A stretch of DNA of 61,559 nucleotides from Flavobacteriia bacterium (GTDB lineage Bacteria > Bacteroidota > Bacteroidia > Flavobacteriales_D > Crocinitomicaceae), in contig RFQZ01000012.1 in NCBI GenBank assembly GCA_009924735.1, positions 1-61,559 of the forward strand. The letters run 5' to 3'. Each line of letters begins with the position of its first letter. The first letter of the stretch is position 1. The notes under the pieces are model-generated. The model ran no database searches and was not told the origin of the DNA. It saw nothing but the letters and a program-made list of their open reading frames with translations. A program made the position numbers and the translations under genes. Shown piece by piece: positions 33,703 to 42,784 of this stretch.

Positions 33703-35255
33703 TGTGGAAAGTTTTTGTTCTGTTTTTTGTATCTCACATTGCTTGGTCACAATCCATATGCAACCCCAATGGAAATCTCATCATATACTCTAATTATGAC
33801 GGGGGTATTCTCATTATTAACGTAGATCAAAACATTCCCAACCTAATTCTTGGCATCTGTACCTATGAGCCCATACAGGTAACCCTAAGCGGCCCCTTTG
33901 TTTCAAACGTTACTCAAGTAATCTATGCTGGATTTAATTCAGCCCAAAACAATAATAATTGTTTGTTAGGAAACTACCCAACCAGCATAACGGGAGTCAA
34001 TCCTTCAATTGTGGTCATTAATCCGCCTCAAAATCCGCCCTCTGTTGGTTACACGCCCCAACATAACAATGGCGCTGGGCCGTGGGGAGGCCTCATGGTT
34101 GGGGTAGCAGGTTTATGTGACACCAATGTAAACGCCGGAGGAGGAAATACACCTGATGAAATTGTTTACTACTTTCAAAATACCACAGGCGCAACATTGC
34201 GCAGTCATTTTACCCAATATGCCTGCTGGCTATACGATACCTTGTCGATTTCGCAAGGAGGAAATTGTTGTATTTTACCCCCATCCCTTTGCCCCAATCC
34301 GATTGATTTAACAACCAACGTTACCCAAACCACTTGCGGACTGGCCAATGCCTCCATAGAAGTGCTGGTAAATGGCTTAAACCAAGGAAGTTTTTCATGG
34401 TCACCCAATGTTTCCAATGAGAATGTTGCTGATTCCTTAACTCCCAATACCTATCAAGTTTTTGTCAATTTAAATGGTTGTTATGCCGACACCTCCATTT
34501 CCATTTTACCCTCATCAGCTATACTGTCTGTACAAAATTTAATTACCGCAGCAGCATGCAATGACAACAATGGTGAACTTGTCGTTAATTCAGTGCAAGG
34601 GGGGCAAGCGCCTTACAATTACATCCTTTCTGGCATTGCGCCGCAAGTAACGTCGACTTTCGCCAACCTTGCCGGTGGTGCCTACTCCCTAACCGTAGAG
34701 GATGTCAATGGTTGTCAATTGAATACACAAGTGACCATCCCAATCCTTGGCGCTCCTAACTTCATTCAATATGAAAAGCTAGATCCCATTTGCACCAATG
34801 ACAAAGGATTCATAAAAATATTAGGCGCAATTGGAGGAAATCTACCTTATGTTTTTACCGTGGATGGTGTAACCGTAGATTCTGTCAGTTTGGGATTAAA
34901 CCCAGGGATTCATATGCTAACAGTTACAGATGCAAATCAGTGTTCATTTGCACAAAATGTTATGATTTTTGAGGGTTCCATCGCTTCAAATTTATTTTTC
35001 CCCAATGTCTTTACACCGAATGCCGATTTTGAAAATGATTTGTGGTGCCTTCAAAATCCATGTGGACTAACCATTCAAGGGGCCATTCAAGATCGTTGGG
35101 GAAACTTGGTTTGCGAACTTTCCACTGACCAAATCTGCTGGGATGGTTTATGTAAAAACGAAAGGTGTGCCGAAGGAATTTACTTTTATTCAGTAATCGC
35201 CACTTTCGAAAATCAAAGTGACATTTATCATGGATTTATACATTTAATTAAATAA
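33702..35255 (+). CDS. secreted protein with T9SS type-B sorting domain
   Basis: A 517-residue exported protein with signal peptide MWKVFVLFFVSHIAWSQ. The middle contains two or three SprB/Ig-like repeats (for example ASIEVLVNGLNQGSFSWSP, then NNGELVVNSVQGGQAPYNYI and KGFIKILGAIGGNLPYVFTV, where the glycine-rich GGxxPY motif recurs). The last about 90 residues form a CHU-type C-terminal domain: FFPNVFTPNADFENDLWCLQ, IQDRWGNLVCELSTDQICW, GIYFYSVIATF. This is the T9SS type-B signal, so it should be secreted by the system encoded downstream. It overlaps the E1 gene by one base and is followed by the MazG-like gene. Confidence 0.85.
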   Translation: MWKVFVLFFVSHIAWSQSICNPNGNLIIYSNYDGGILIINVDQNIPNLILGICTYEPIQVTLSGPFVSNVTQVIYAGFNSAQNNNNCLLGNYPTSITGVNPSIVVINPPQNPPSVGYTPQHNNGAGPWGGLMVGVAGLCDTNVNAGGGNTPDEIVYYFQNTTGATLRSHFTQYACWLYDTLSISQGGNCCILPPSLCPNPIDLTTNVTQTTCGLANASIEVLVNGLNQGSFSWSPNVSNENVADSLTPNTYQVFVNLNGCYADTSISILPSSAILSVQNLITAAACNDNNGELVVNSVQGGQAPYNYILSGIAPQVTSTFANLAGGAYSLTVEDVNGCQLNTQVTIPILGAPNFIQYEKLDPICTNDKGFIKILGAIGGNLPYVFTVDGVTVDSVSLGLNPGIHMLTVTDANQCSFAQNVMIFEGSIASNLFFPNVFTPNADFENDLWCLQNPCGLTIQGAIQDRWGNLVCELSTDQICWDGLCKNERCAEGIYFYSVIATFENQSDIYHGFIHLIK

Positions 35256-35256
35256 G

Positions 35257-35640
35257 ATGAAATTTAAAGAAATCATTGAGCAAGTCGAGGTTTTTCACAA
35301 TGCCTTTGGTATAGAAAACAACAACCAACCTACCCTTTTAGATGAACCCTCTGTGAAATTAAGATTCAATTTGATGAAGGAAGAAAATGAGGAGTACCTA
35401 GAAGCCGCTGAAAAAGGAGACCTCGTAGAAATTGCGGATGCATTGGGGGACCAGCTCTACATTCTATGCGGAACGCTTTTGCGTCATGGTATGCAACACA
35501 AAATTGAAGAGGTGTTTATGGAAATTCAACGCTCGAACATGAGTAAACTCGATGAAAATGGAAAACCTATTTATCGGGAAGATGGAAAAGTACTAAAATC
35601 AAACCTGTACTTCAAACCCAACATAGCGCAGTTCTTTTAG
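35257..35640 (+). CDS. MazG/PRA-PH-like nucleoside triphosphate pyrophosphohydrolase
   Basis: A 127-residue cytoplasmic all-alpha NTP pyrophosphatase. The metal-binding EENEEY (about residues 45-50) and EIADALGDQLYILCG (about 64-78) form the ExxE...ExxD core of the superfamily. KLDENGKPIYREDGKVLKS near the end is typical of the phosphoribosyl-ATP pyrophosphohydrolase-like group. It probably cleans up non-canonical nucleotides or acts on a related substrate. It starts one base after the T9SS cargo gene's stop. Confidence 0.87.
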   Translation: MKFKEIIEQVEVFHNAFGIENNNQPTLLDEPSVKLRFNLMKEENEEYLEAAEKGDLVEIADALGDQLYILCGTLLRHGMQHKIEEVFMEIQRSNMSKLDENGKPIYREDGKVLKSNLYFKPNIAQFF

Positions 35641-35736
35641 TCCAAAAGTTATTCACTTAGGCCGTTTGATTAAAACATATAGCAGGCTCGCGTTGAGCAC
35701 CTAGGTTTTATACTTTTAGGTCCTGAATCTTACCCT

Positions 35737-36876
35737 ATGTTTGACCCATCGCTATTTTTTACGTCCCCCTCACAAGTTGAGTATACCCCTGAACAACTGG
35801 GTAACACAGTTTTTTTTGCCCCTGAAAATTCTGAGGAAATTGAGGAGGGATCCATTTGCCTATTCTATGTTCCAGAATACCGTGGAGACAAAAACATCCA
35901 TCATACCAATCCATTGGATTTCAGATCAGCCCTCTATACCTTGTATCCCACAAATGGTTGGAACAGGAAAATATATGACCTAGGTAACCTCAACCCTGGC
36001 GAAACGCTCAATGATACGTATTTTGCCATTCAAACCGTCATTTCAAGTCTTCTGAAATTAAACTGTATTCCCATCGTAATTGGAGGCAGTATGGACCTTG
36101 CCTTTCCAATCTCAGTTGGTTTTGAATCAAATGAACAACTCTTTAACATTTGCTGCATTGATGAAAAAGTTCACCTAGGTGAGCCCACATCTGATGTGAA
36201 AAGTGCAGGTTATTTGAGCGCGCTGCTGTTGAGAAGGCCTTGTTTTCTTTTTAACCATGCAACCATCGGTGTGCAACCCAATCGGAACAACCCAGCCTCC
36301 CTCGACCTTTATGAGAAATTATTTTTCGATGAAAGTAGGCTAGGGGCATTTAATGCTGACTTCAAAACAGCAGAACCACTGTTGAGAAATGCGGACATTG
36401 TTTGCGTAAACCTAGATGCAATTAAAGCGTCAGAGCGACAACAAAAAGTTGGGAATCCTAACGGATTTAACGTCGAACAAATTTGTCAAATCGCAAAGTA
36501 TGCCGGAATAAGTGACAAAACCTCTTGCTTCGGGATTTTTAATCCCTCGGAATCAACCTCTATGGATGCTGCCATCATTGCCCATAGCATTTGGTACTTC
36601 CTGGAAGGCGTTGAAAGTAGAAAAGGAGATTTTCCCATTGGCAGCAAGAAAGACTACCTGAGGTTCACCGTCGTGCTCGACGATACAAACCAAGAATTGG
36701 TGTTTTACAAAAGCAACAAATCAGACCGATGGTGGCTTGAAGTTCCCTACCCACCCAATGAATTTTCAAAGTTTGAAAGACACCACCTTGTGCCTTGCAA
36801 TCAATTCGATTACGACAATGCTATGAACAACGAACTTCCGAACATTTGGTGGAAAACCTATCAAAAACTAGGTTGA
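35737..36876 (+). CDS. arginase/formimidoylglutamase-like protein with degenerate metal sites
   Basis: A 379-residue ureohydrolase-fold protein. The fold-defining blocks are there, but the manganese ligands are not. The GG(D/G)H(S/D) block reads VIGGSMDLAFPIS, with Met instead of His; the DAHxD block reads CCIDEKVHLGEP; and the SxDxDxxDP block reads VCVNLDAIKASE. An active binuclear metal centre is therefore unlikely. In flavobacteria such a protein (annotated formimidoylglutamase) is, from memory, a common neighbour of gldK, as here (115 bases before the T9SS genes). It may be a structural or regulatory pseudoenzyme. Confidence 0.75.
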   Translation: MFDPSLFFTSPSQVEYTPEQLGNTVFFAPENSEEIEEGSICLFYVPEYRGDKNIHHTNPLDFRSALYTLYPTNGWNRKIYDLGNLNPGETLNDTYFAIQTVISSLLKLNCIPIVIGGSMDLAFPISVGFESNEQLFNICCIDEKVHLGEPTSDVKSAGYLSALLLRRPCFLFNHATIGVQPNRNNPASLDLYEKLFFDESRLGAFNADFKTAEPLLRNADIVCVNLDAIKASERQQKVGNPNGFNVEQICQIAKYAGISDKTSCFGIFNPSESTSMDAAIIAHSIWYFLEGVESRKGDFPIGSKKDYLRFTVVLDDTNQELVFYKSNKSDRWWLEVPYPPNEFSKFERHHLVPCNQFDYDNAMNNELPNIWWKTYQKLG

Positions 36877-36992
36877 CTTCACTCTTAAATTTTCACAATT
36901 TTTTTGATTTGCATTTTTTTATTTAATTTAGCGTGCATTTAATCCCCAACGGTGGAGAGAAGAATGTTTTAATTGCAAGTTAAATATTTTGT

Positions 36993-37949
36993 ATGGTATT
37001 GAAAATGAGATCCTTATTCATAATTTTCTTCTTGTGTACAAGCGCAATGTTTGCTCAACAAGATAAGTTGATTACCAATTTTATGTATGATAAAATGAGT
37101 ATAAATCCGGGTGAAACGGGTTTAGACGATGGGATTTGTGCCACTTCCATTTATAGAAATCAATGGGATAAAGTAAATGGGGCTCCCAATTCTGCTGTGT
37201 TAAACGTTGCAGCAAACATGAATCGTTTCTTTCCTGGTGGACTTGGTATTTCTTTCTACCATGATGCAATCGGTTTTTCAAGACAGAATAACATTTTGTT
37301 AAATTATTCTTACCCAATTTCTTTAGGTAACGTTGGTACTTTGGGTGCAGGCATTGGAGTAGGTATGATGACATATGCAATGAATCCTTCATGGATACCC
37401 CCTCAAACCTTAGTTGACCCTACATTGCCAGCCGCAAATTTTACTTCAGCCAACCTTGACCTTAATTTTGGACTTTATTTAAAAGGGAAAAATTTTTACG
37501 CAGGATTATCCTCAACCCATTTAAGCGAATCGGAATTGTTGGGGTCCGCTACCGGAATTGGTACAACGGGATATTCAACTGCAAGACACTACTACGCAAT
37601 GGGAGGATATAAACTTTCAAACGTAGGTCCTGGATCATTGGATTTTAATTTATTGATGAGAACAGACATGGTGAAATATTCAGTAGACATCAATACAAGG
37701 TATTTCTTCAAAAAAGATGGAGACGACATCGCCTACGCTGGTTTAACATACCGTACGTCAGATGCACTTGCAATTATGCTAGGATACAACGCTTTCAAAA
37801 ACTTTACAGTGGGTTATTCATATGACTTAACCATTAATAAATTATCGAGCATCTCAAGAGGTTCGCATGAGTTTTTTGTAAAATATTGCTATTATTTACC
37901 AATGCCTCCGAAGACGTATTCAACACATCCAAGATGGCTGGGTAATTAA
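36993..37949 (+). CDS. PorP/SprF-family T9SS outer-membrane protein
   Basis: A 318-residue outer-membrane protein of the PorP/SprF family. Signal peptide: MRSLFIIFFLCTSAMFAQ (with ATG 37005), or five residues longer from ATG 36993. Family features: KLITNFMYDKMSINPGETGL, SIYRNQWDKVNGAPNSAVLN, GGLGISFYHDAIGFSRQNNI and the C-terminal GSHEFFVKYCYYLP. These proteins bind PG1058-like or cargo proteins and are needed for secretion or attachment of particular T9SS substrates. It is the first gene of the T9SS cluster, 109 bases before gldK. A weak promoter-like TTTG (36903) and TAATTTAG (36924) precede it. Confidence 0.93.
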   Translation: MVLKMRSLFIIFFLCTSAMFAQQDKLITNFMYDKMSINPGETGLDDGICATSIYRNQWDKVNGAPNSAVLNVAANMNRFFPGGLGISFYHDAIGFSRQNNILLNYSYPISLGNVGTLGAGIGVGMMTYAMNPSWIPPQTLVDPTLPAANFTSANLDLNFGLYLKGKNFYAGLSSTHLSESELLGSATGIGTTGYSTARHYYAMGGYKLSNVGPGSLDFNLLMRTDMVKYSVDINTRYFFKKDGDDIAYAGLTYRTSDALAIMLGYNAFKNFTVGYSYDLTINKLSSISRGSHEFFVKYCYYLPMPPKTYSTHPRWLGN

Positions 37950-38058
37950 TTGTATGTATTGATGTTGTAACCATTTTTATTGTTCTGCCGTTATACCCGA
38001 GCTTCAAAAACCTGTAGCAAGTATAGTTTGGATAATGTAAGAACCAAAAAAGGAAAAA

Positions 38059-40065
38059 ATGAAAAGAATTTTTGCTTTCGCAATTGTAGTTTTACTACTA
38101 ACATCCTGTGACCCTGTAGATGGAAATCTTGTTGGGGTTAAGGGCCGTGATACTTTCTATCCAGATATTTTGGGTCCAGGGAAAGTTCCTTACGGAATGG
38201 TGTACATTCCATCCGGTGCCTTCCAAACAGGTGAGGATGATAAAGACATTATGGGTTTACATACCACCCGTAGCAGAACCATTTCGTTGCAAGCTTATTA
38301 TATGGATGCTTCGGAAATATCCAACAATGAATACCGTCAATTTGTAAATTGGGTCAGAGATTCAATCGCCAGAGAAAAATTGTATCGCAGACAATCAGGG
38401 GATGATGCCGAACAATGGGTGAATGTGCCTGATGATTTCTTCAAAGAGCCTTACCGTTCTGTTATTGCCTCAGGTTCTGATGTACAGGGTGCAAATGATC
38501 CTTTTCAACCTTTCATTACAGAAGACGAAGCCCAAGACCTAGATCGTGCCTATTTAATGTTAATGGGTTACAACAACGGTTTGAAATCCAATAATTCAAT
38601 TTGGGAAAAATTCAAAGCTAAAGAATCCGATGTCAAAAAAATCACAAGAGATAAATTAGACATCACCCTTAATCCAGAGGAAGTTTCTGCCATTCTTAGT
38701 ACCTATTCAAATGAAGTGGGTAAAACTGGAAAACCCGACGAAAAAGGTTTGAAACAAGAAACTGAATACAAAGCTGTAACTAAAGCGCAAGGGGGTAGAA
38801 TAGAAAACAGAAAATACTTTATTTTAAACTGGGAGGTTCCAATCAGTTATGAAGATCCAGAAATTGCCATGTTGTTATCAGATATGTATGTTTCTAATGA
38901 AGAGCAATTTTACAAAAACAAGCAAATTGATACACGTTTGTTGTTCTACGATTATTACTGGATAGACTATAAAGAGGCAGCCAAAAGAGGAAAGGTGAAA
39001 ACCGCTGATAATTCCTTCTCAGGTACGTTAAACAATTTAGACCCTAAAGCCCGAAGAAATCCGCTTTCAAAAGATGACAAATCAAACGGAATGCACAGAT
39101 CTACCCTTACCAATGATGGATCAATGGTTTGGTATGATGGAACGGTTTCACCATTAGACACATCCTACAAAACAATTCCGCAAGATGACAAAGGAAATCT
39201 TTTGGTTGAAACAGATTATCTTAACAATCCTGGTCAAGACTTGGATTTAGGTTACTCCAACAGCAAAGGTCAACACAATGCCATTCGGGGACATTCTGAC
39301 CGAAGCAGGTTCATTATTAAGGAACGAATTAACATTTACCCAGATACATTAAGTTGGGTACGTGATTACACCTACTCTTTTCACGATCCAATGACAGAAA
39401 ACTATTTTTGGCACACAGCTTACGATAATTACCCTGTAGTAGGTGTTACTTGGACGCAAGCCAAAGCCTTCTCTGTTTGGAGAACACAACTTTACCATAG
39501 CTGGTTACTAGCGAATGGAGATCTTTATGTAAATGATTTCAGATTGCCAAGTGAAATGGAGTGGGAAAGAGCTGCACGTGGTGACCTCGAATTGTCCCAA
39601 TACCCTTGGGGTGGACCATACATTCGAAATGCAAACGGTTGTTTCCTTGCGAATTTTAAACCGATGAGAGGTAGGTATTTTGAGGATGGTGGTTTCCATA
39701 CCGTAAAAGTGTATTCTTACAACCCAAATGCGTTTGGTCTGTATTGTATGGCAGGGAATGTTGCTGAATGGTGTAACACCGCTTATGATGAGTCAGCTTA
39801 TGAATTTACGCATGACATGAACTCTGAATATGTTTACGATGCAAAAGACGATGACCATCCAGTTAAGAAACGAAAAGTAATCAGAGGAGGTTCTTGGAAA
39901 GACATAGGGTATTACCTAATGAATTCTACACGAACTTATGAATACCAAGATACCGCTAAATGTTACATCGGATTCAGAAATGTAATGACACACTTAGGTC
40001 GTGGTGGTAGAGATTTGGATTCAGAAAATGGAGAAGAAATCCAAATGGATATTCAGTTAAAGTAG
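38059..40065 (+). CDS. gldK: gliding motility/T9SS lipoprotein GldK
   Basis: A 668-residue lipoprotein. The signal MKRIFAFAIVVLLLTSC has Cys17 as the lipid site. The FGE-sulfatase fold frames the protein: YGMVYIPSGAFQTGEDD near the N-terminus; YPVVGVTWTQAKAFSVWRTQ, RLPSEMEWERAARG and GNVAEWCNTAY near the C-terminus. With GldN it forms the periplasmic ring of the T9SS at the outer membrane. From memory, flavobacterial GldK is about 460-490 residues; this one has roughly 200 extra, mainly around residues 150-400, including ITRDKLDITLNPEEV and a stretch with several charged repeats. gldL follows after 52 bases. Confidence 0.94.
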   Translation: MKRIFAFAIVVLLLTSCDPVDGNLVGVKGRDTFYPDILGPGKVPYGMVYIPSGAFQTGEDDKDIMGLHTTRSRTISLQAYYMDASEISNNEYRQFVNWVRDSIAREKLYRRQSGDDAEQWVNVPDDFFKEPYRSVIASGSDVQGANDPFQPFITEDEAQDLDRAYLMLMGYNNGLKSNNSIWEKFKAKESDVKKITRDKLDITLNPEEVSAILSTYSNEVGKTGKPDEKGLKQETEYKAVTKAQGGRIENRKYFILNWEVPISYEDPEIAMLLSDMYVSNEEQFYKNKQIDTRLLFYDYYWIDYKEAAKRGKVKTADNSFSGTLNNLDPKARRNPLSKDDKSNGMHRSTLTNDGSMVWYDGTVSPLDTSYKTIPQDDKGNLLVETDYLNNPGQDLDLGYSNSKGQHNAIRGHSDRSRFIIKERINIYPDTLSWVRDYTYSFHDPMTENYFWHTAYDNYPVVGVTWTQAKAFSVWRTQLYHSWLLANGDLYVNDFRLPSEMEWERAARGDLELSQYPWGGPYIRNANGCFLANFKPMRGRYFEDGGFHTVKVYSYNPNAFGLYCMAGNVAEWCNTAYDESAYEFTHDMNSEYVYDAKDDDHPVKKRKVIRGGSWKDIGYYLMNSTRTYEYQDTAKCYIGFRNVMTHLGRGGRDLDSENGEEIQMDIQLK

Positions 40066-40117
40066 TAAGCAAAAACAAATAAATAAATCTAAAGTTTAAC
40101 AATTAAATTAACAAGTT

Positions 40118-40987
40118 ATGAGTGCAAAAGGAAACAAAGTAGGAATTTGGATGGCGAAGCCGAAAGGAAGAACGGTAATGGGTTTCGCTTTTGGTTTAGG
40201 AGCTGCCATTGTAATTATTGGTGCATTGTTTAAAATCATGCACTGGCCATTTTGTAATGAAATGTTGATCGTTGGTCTTGGAACAGAGGCTGTTCTTTTT
40301 ACCCTAAGTTCATTTCAATTAACGCATGCCGAACCGGATTGGTCTATTTATTATCCATACCTGGTTAACATCGAAGACCGTGCAACGGTTGCTCAAGAAG
40401 ACGATGGTACCATGAGAAACCTATTAACAAGTCCAGTGGCAGTTAATTCTGGAGGATCAGGAGGTGGTTCTGAAGCAACTGAAAAAGTGGCTGAATTAAT
40501 GGAAAAAGCTAAAATTGATCAAGCCCTATTGGATCGTCTTGGAAATGCGATGCGTGACCTTAGTCACAATGCAGAGCAATTGAAGAGTGTTTCCTCAGCA
40601 GCATCAGCAACCGATTCTTATGTTGCATCTTTGGAAGAGGCTTCTAAGAAAATGTCAACGCTTTCTGACGCTTACCAACGTGCATCAACCTCTATCGCCG
40701 GTTTAACTTCGAACACAGAAGCAGGTGAGTCATTTGGTGAACAAATGCAAAAAGTTTCCAAAAATCTTGCTGCTCTAAACAATGTGTATGAATTGCAATT
40801 GCAAGGTTCTTCAGCGCATCTTGAAGCGACTAAAGGATTCCAGCAGCAAGTTGTAGACATGATGTCTAATTTATCTGCATCTGCAGAGGATACGAAATTG
40901 TACCGCGAAAATATGGCCATGTTGGCTCAAAATCTTACGGATTTGAACAACGTTTATGGTAACATGTTGAAAGCAATGCGTTCATAA
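40118..40987 (+). CDS. gldL: T9SS inner-membrane motor protein GldL
   Basis: A 289-residue inner-membrane protein, half of the proton-driven motor of the T9SS. Two membrane helices: VMGFAFGLGAAIVIIGALF (about residues 21-39) and NEMLIVGLGTEAVLFTLSSF (about 48-67), separated by KIMHWPF, where the conserved Glu (NEMLIV) sits. The cytoplasmic remainder (80-289) is helical and coiled-coil-like. Length is somewhat greater than F. johnsoniae GldL (about 215, from memory). gldM follows after 44 bases, in which there is a -7-like box. Confidence 0.95.
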   Translation: MSAKGNKVGIWMAKPKGRTVMGFAFGLGAAIVIIGALFKIMHWPFCNEMLIVGLGTEAVLFTLSSFQLTHAEPDWSIYYPYLVNIEDRATVAQEDDGTMRNLLTSPVAVNSGGSGGGSEATEKVAELMEKAKIDQALLDRLGNAMRDLSHNAEQLKSVSSAASATDSYVASLEEASKKMSTLSDAYQRASTSIAGLTSNTEAGESFGEQMQKVSKNLAALNNVYELQLQGSSAHLEATKGFQQQVVDMMSNLSASAEDTKLYRENMAMLAQNLTDLNNVYGNMLKAMRS

Positions 40988-40993
40988 GTAGTA

Positions 40994-41001
40994 TATTTTT
41001 G
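40994..41001 (+). promoter_or_regulatory. possible internal promoter (-7 TATTTTTG) before gldM
   Basis: TATTTTTG between gldL and gldM, 30 bases before the gldM ATG. A TTG (40967-40969) lies 24 bases upstream, slightly long. It could give extra gldM-gldN expression. Confidence 0.3.
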
Positions 41002-41031
41002 TAGAGTTTAAAACTTAAAATTTAAGAAATT

Positions 41032-42777
41032 ATGGGAGGAGGTAAGGAAACACCAAGACAAAAGATGATTTCGATGATGTACATCGTACTCACCGCGCTC
41101 TTGGCCTTGAACGTATCAAAACAAATCTTGGATGCCTTTGTAGCGATTGAAGCGAATATCCAGAAAGGTGCATTAACACAGTTAGAACGAGGCGATGAGT
41201 TAAAATCAGATCTTTCTTCCGAATTAGCTTCTTCAAAAGGAGAGGATGAGGCTGCGAAAAGAATTAAAATTGAAACTGCGCTAAAGTCAATTGCTGAAAT
41301 CGATAAAGAAACCCAATTGGTAATCAAAAACATCGATGATGCTAAGTTGTTGTTGTTGGAAAAACTAGGTGAGCTTAACAAGACGCCAAAACCTGAAGAC
41401 AAAGATGCTATATTATGGAAGAAATACAGCTTAGACGATCCTTTAAGACCTTCAAAACTAAATCTTACGGCGTTGCAATCCAAAGATGAATTTGACACTC
41501 CAATGCGTGAGCTAGGTGTTAAAGAATTAGAGAGCATTGACAAGGCTGGGGTGGGAATGAAAAAGGTTTGGGAACCCTACAAGAACTACAGACAACGCAT
41601 TGTAGAAATTTGTGGAACCAAAAGTGTTGAAGGTAAGAAATACGTAGTAAAATTGAATGGATCAGTGGATGCTTTTGTAGACAATAAAGGTCTTCAGGAT
41701 GCTGTTTCAAAATTGATTTCAAAAGGAAATAAAGTGGATCCAGCGGATTTGCCCGACCTAACCACCTTATATTCTGAATTAACCAAGAATGAATTAGACG
41801 AGTATGGTCATGATGGAGACATTCAAAAAAACGTTCATTGGCTAGGTCGTACATTTTACCATTCACCGATGATTGCCGCATTAGCCTCTCTTTCTACGCT
41901 TCAATATGAAGTATTATCAGCTCGTTCAAAAGCTGTGGGTATGATTAAAAGTAGAATCTCTACAGGACAATATTCATTTAATAAGATTTTGGCTATGGCC
42001 TATCCTTCAGTTGCGGTCGTAGAATCAGGTGATAAATTTGAGGTCGCGGTTTGGATGGCGGCTTTTGATTCTGATAAACAGCCACAAGTTAAATCATCGC
42101 AAGGCACCGTTAAAGGTATTAAGGATGGAGTAGCCACGCTTGAAATGAGCGCTTCAGGTTCAAATGAAATGCAAATTACAGGTTCCGTTGGTATTGCAGA
42201 TAAGATGGGCAATGTTAAATGGAAGGATTATGCTACAAAAGTTTTTATTGCCCAGAAAGGTGGTGGATCGATTGGTTTGCCTTTGCAAACGGCGCTTTAT
42301 GCTGATTGGGATAATAAAATTACAGCTGCTTCCGGAGGAGCGAATATTAAGTCTATGTCTGTATCTTGTAATGGTAAAGCCTGTTCGAAACAAGGTACTT
42401 ACTATGTCGCAAGGGTTGCAGCCTCTAAGGGAGGAGCTAAAATAACCGTAACAGCAAAGGATAAAAACGATAAATCTGTGACTTTCACGCAACAGTTTCC
42501 AATCAAACCTTTCCCAGAACCAACCGTTCTAACTTCATCACTTAGCAGTAAAGGTGGTCCTGTGTTTGTTGGGTTACCCAATGGGTCTGTTCTTAGTGGG
42601 GTTAATTTCATGATTACTTCAATGAAAGTTGGTTCCACAAATGTTAATGGAAATGTAATACCTGCTACTGCTTTGAGGGCATATTCCCCAGGTTCTGTAG
42701 TTGGGGTTAGTGGCATGTGCAAAAGATCGGATACAGGAAAACCATCCCCTTTCAAAGGAGCAATCACCATTCAATAA
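41032..42777 (+). CDS. gldM: T9SS inner-membrane/periplasmic protein GldM
   Basis: A 581-residue protein. MGGGKETPRQKMISMMYIVL is the standard GldM start; the single membrane helix is at residues about 13-33 (ISMMYIVLTALLALNVSKQI), the partner of the GldL helices in the motor. The large periplasmic part includes the GldM_N four-helix region and the GldM beta domains ending FPEPTVLTSSLSSKGGPVFV. It transmits motor rotation to the GldKN ring. Slightly longer than typical (about 515). The gldN ATG follows seven bases after the stop. Confidence 0.96.
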   Translation: MGGGKETPRQKMISMMYIVLTALLALNVSKQILDAFVAIEANIQKGALTQLERGDELKSDLSSELASSKGEDEAAKRIKIETALKSIAEIDKETQLVIKNIDDAKLLLLEKLGELNKTPKPEDKDAILWKKYSLDDPLRPSKLNLTALQSKDEFDTPMRELGVKELESIDKAGVGMKKVWEPYKNYRQRIVEICGTKSVEGKKYVVKLNGSVDAFVDNKGLQDAVSKLISKGNKVDPADLPDLTTLYSELTKNELDEYGHDGDIQKNVHWLGRTFYHSPMIAALASLSTLQYEVLSARSKAVGMIKSRISTGQYSFNKILAMAYPSVAVVESGDKFEVAVWMAAFDSDKQPQVKSSQGTVKGIKDGVATLEMSASGSNEMQITGSVGIADKMGNVKWKDYATKVFIAQKGGGSIGLPLQTALYADWDNKITAASGGANIKSMSVSCNGKACSKQGTYYVARVAASKGGAKITVTAKDKNDKSVTFTQQFPIKPFPEPTVLTSSLSSKGGPVFVGLPNGSVLSGVNFMITSMKVGSTNVNGNVIPATALRAYSPGSVVGVSGMCKRSDTGKPSPFKGAITIQ

Positions 42778-42784
42778 TAGAATT

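Noticed and set aside
42701-42784. Upstream extension of gldN from a GTG inside gldM
   Set aside because: It adds 28 charged residues ahead of a complete signal peptide; ATG 42785 is the proper start.
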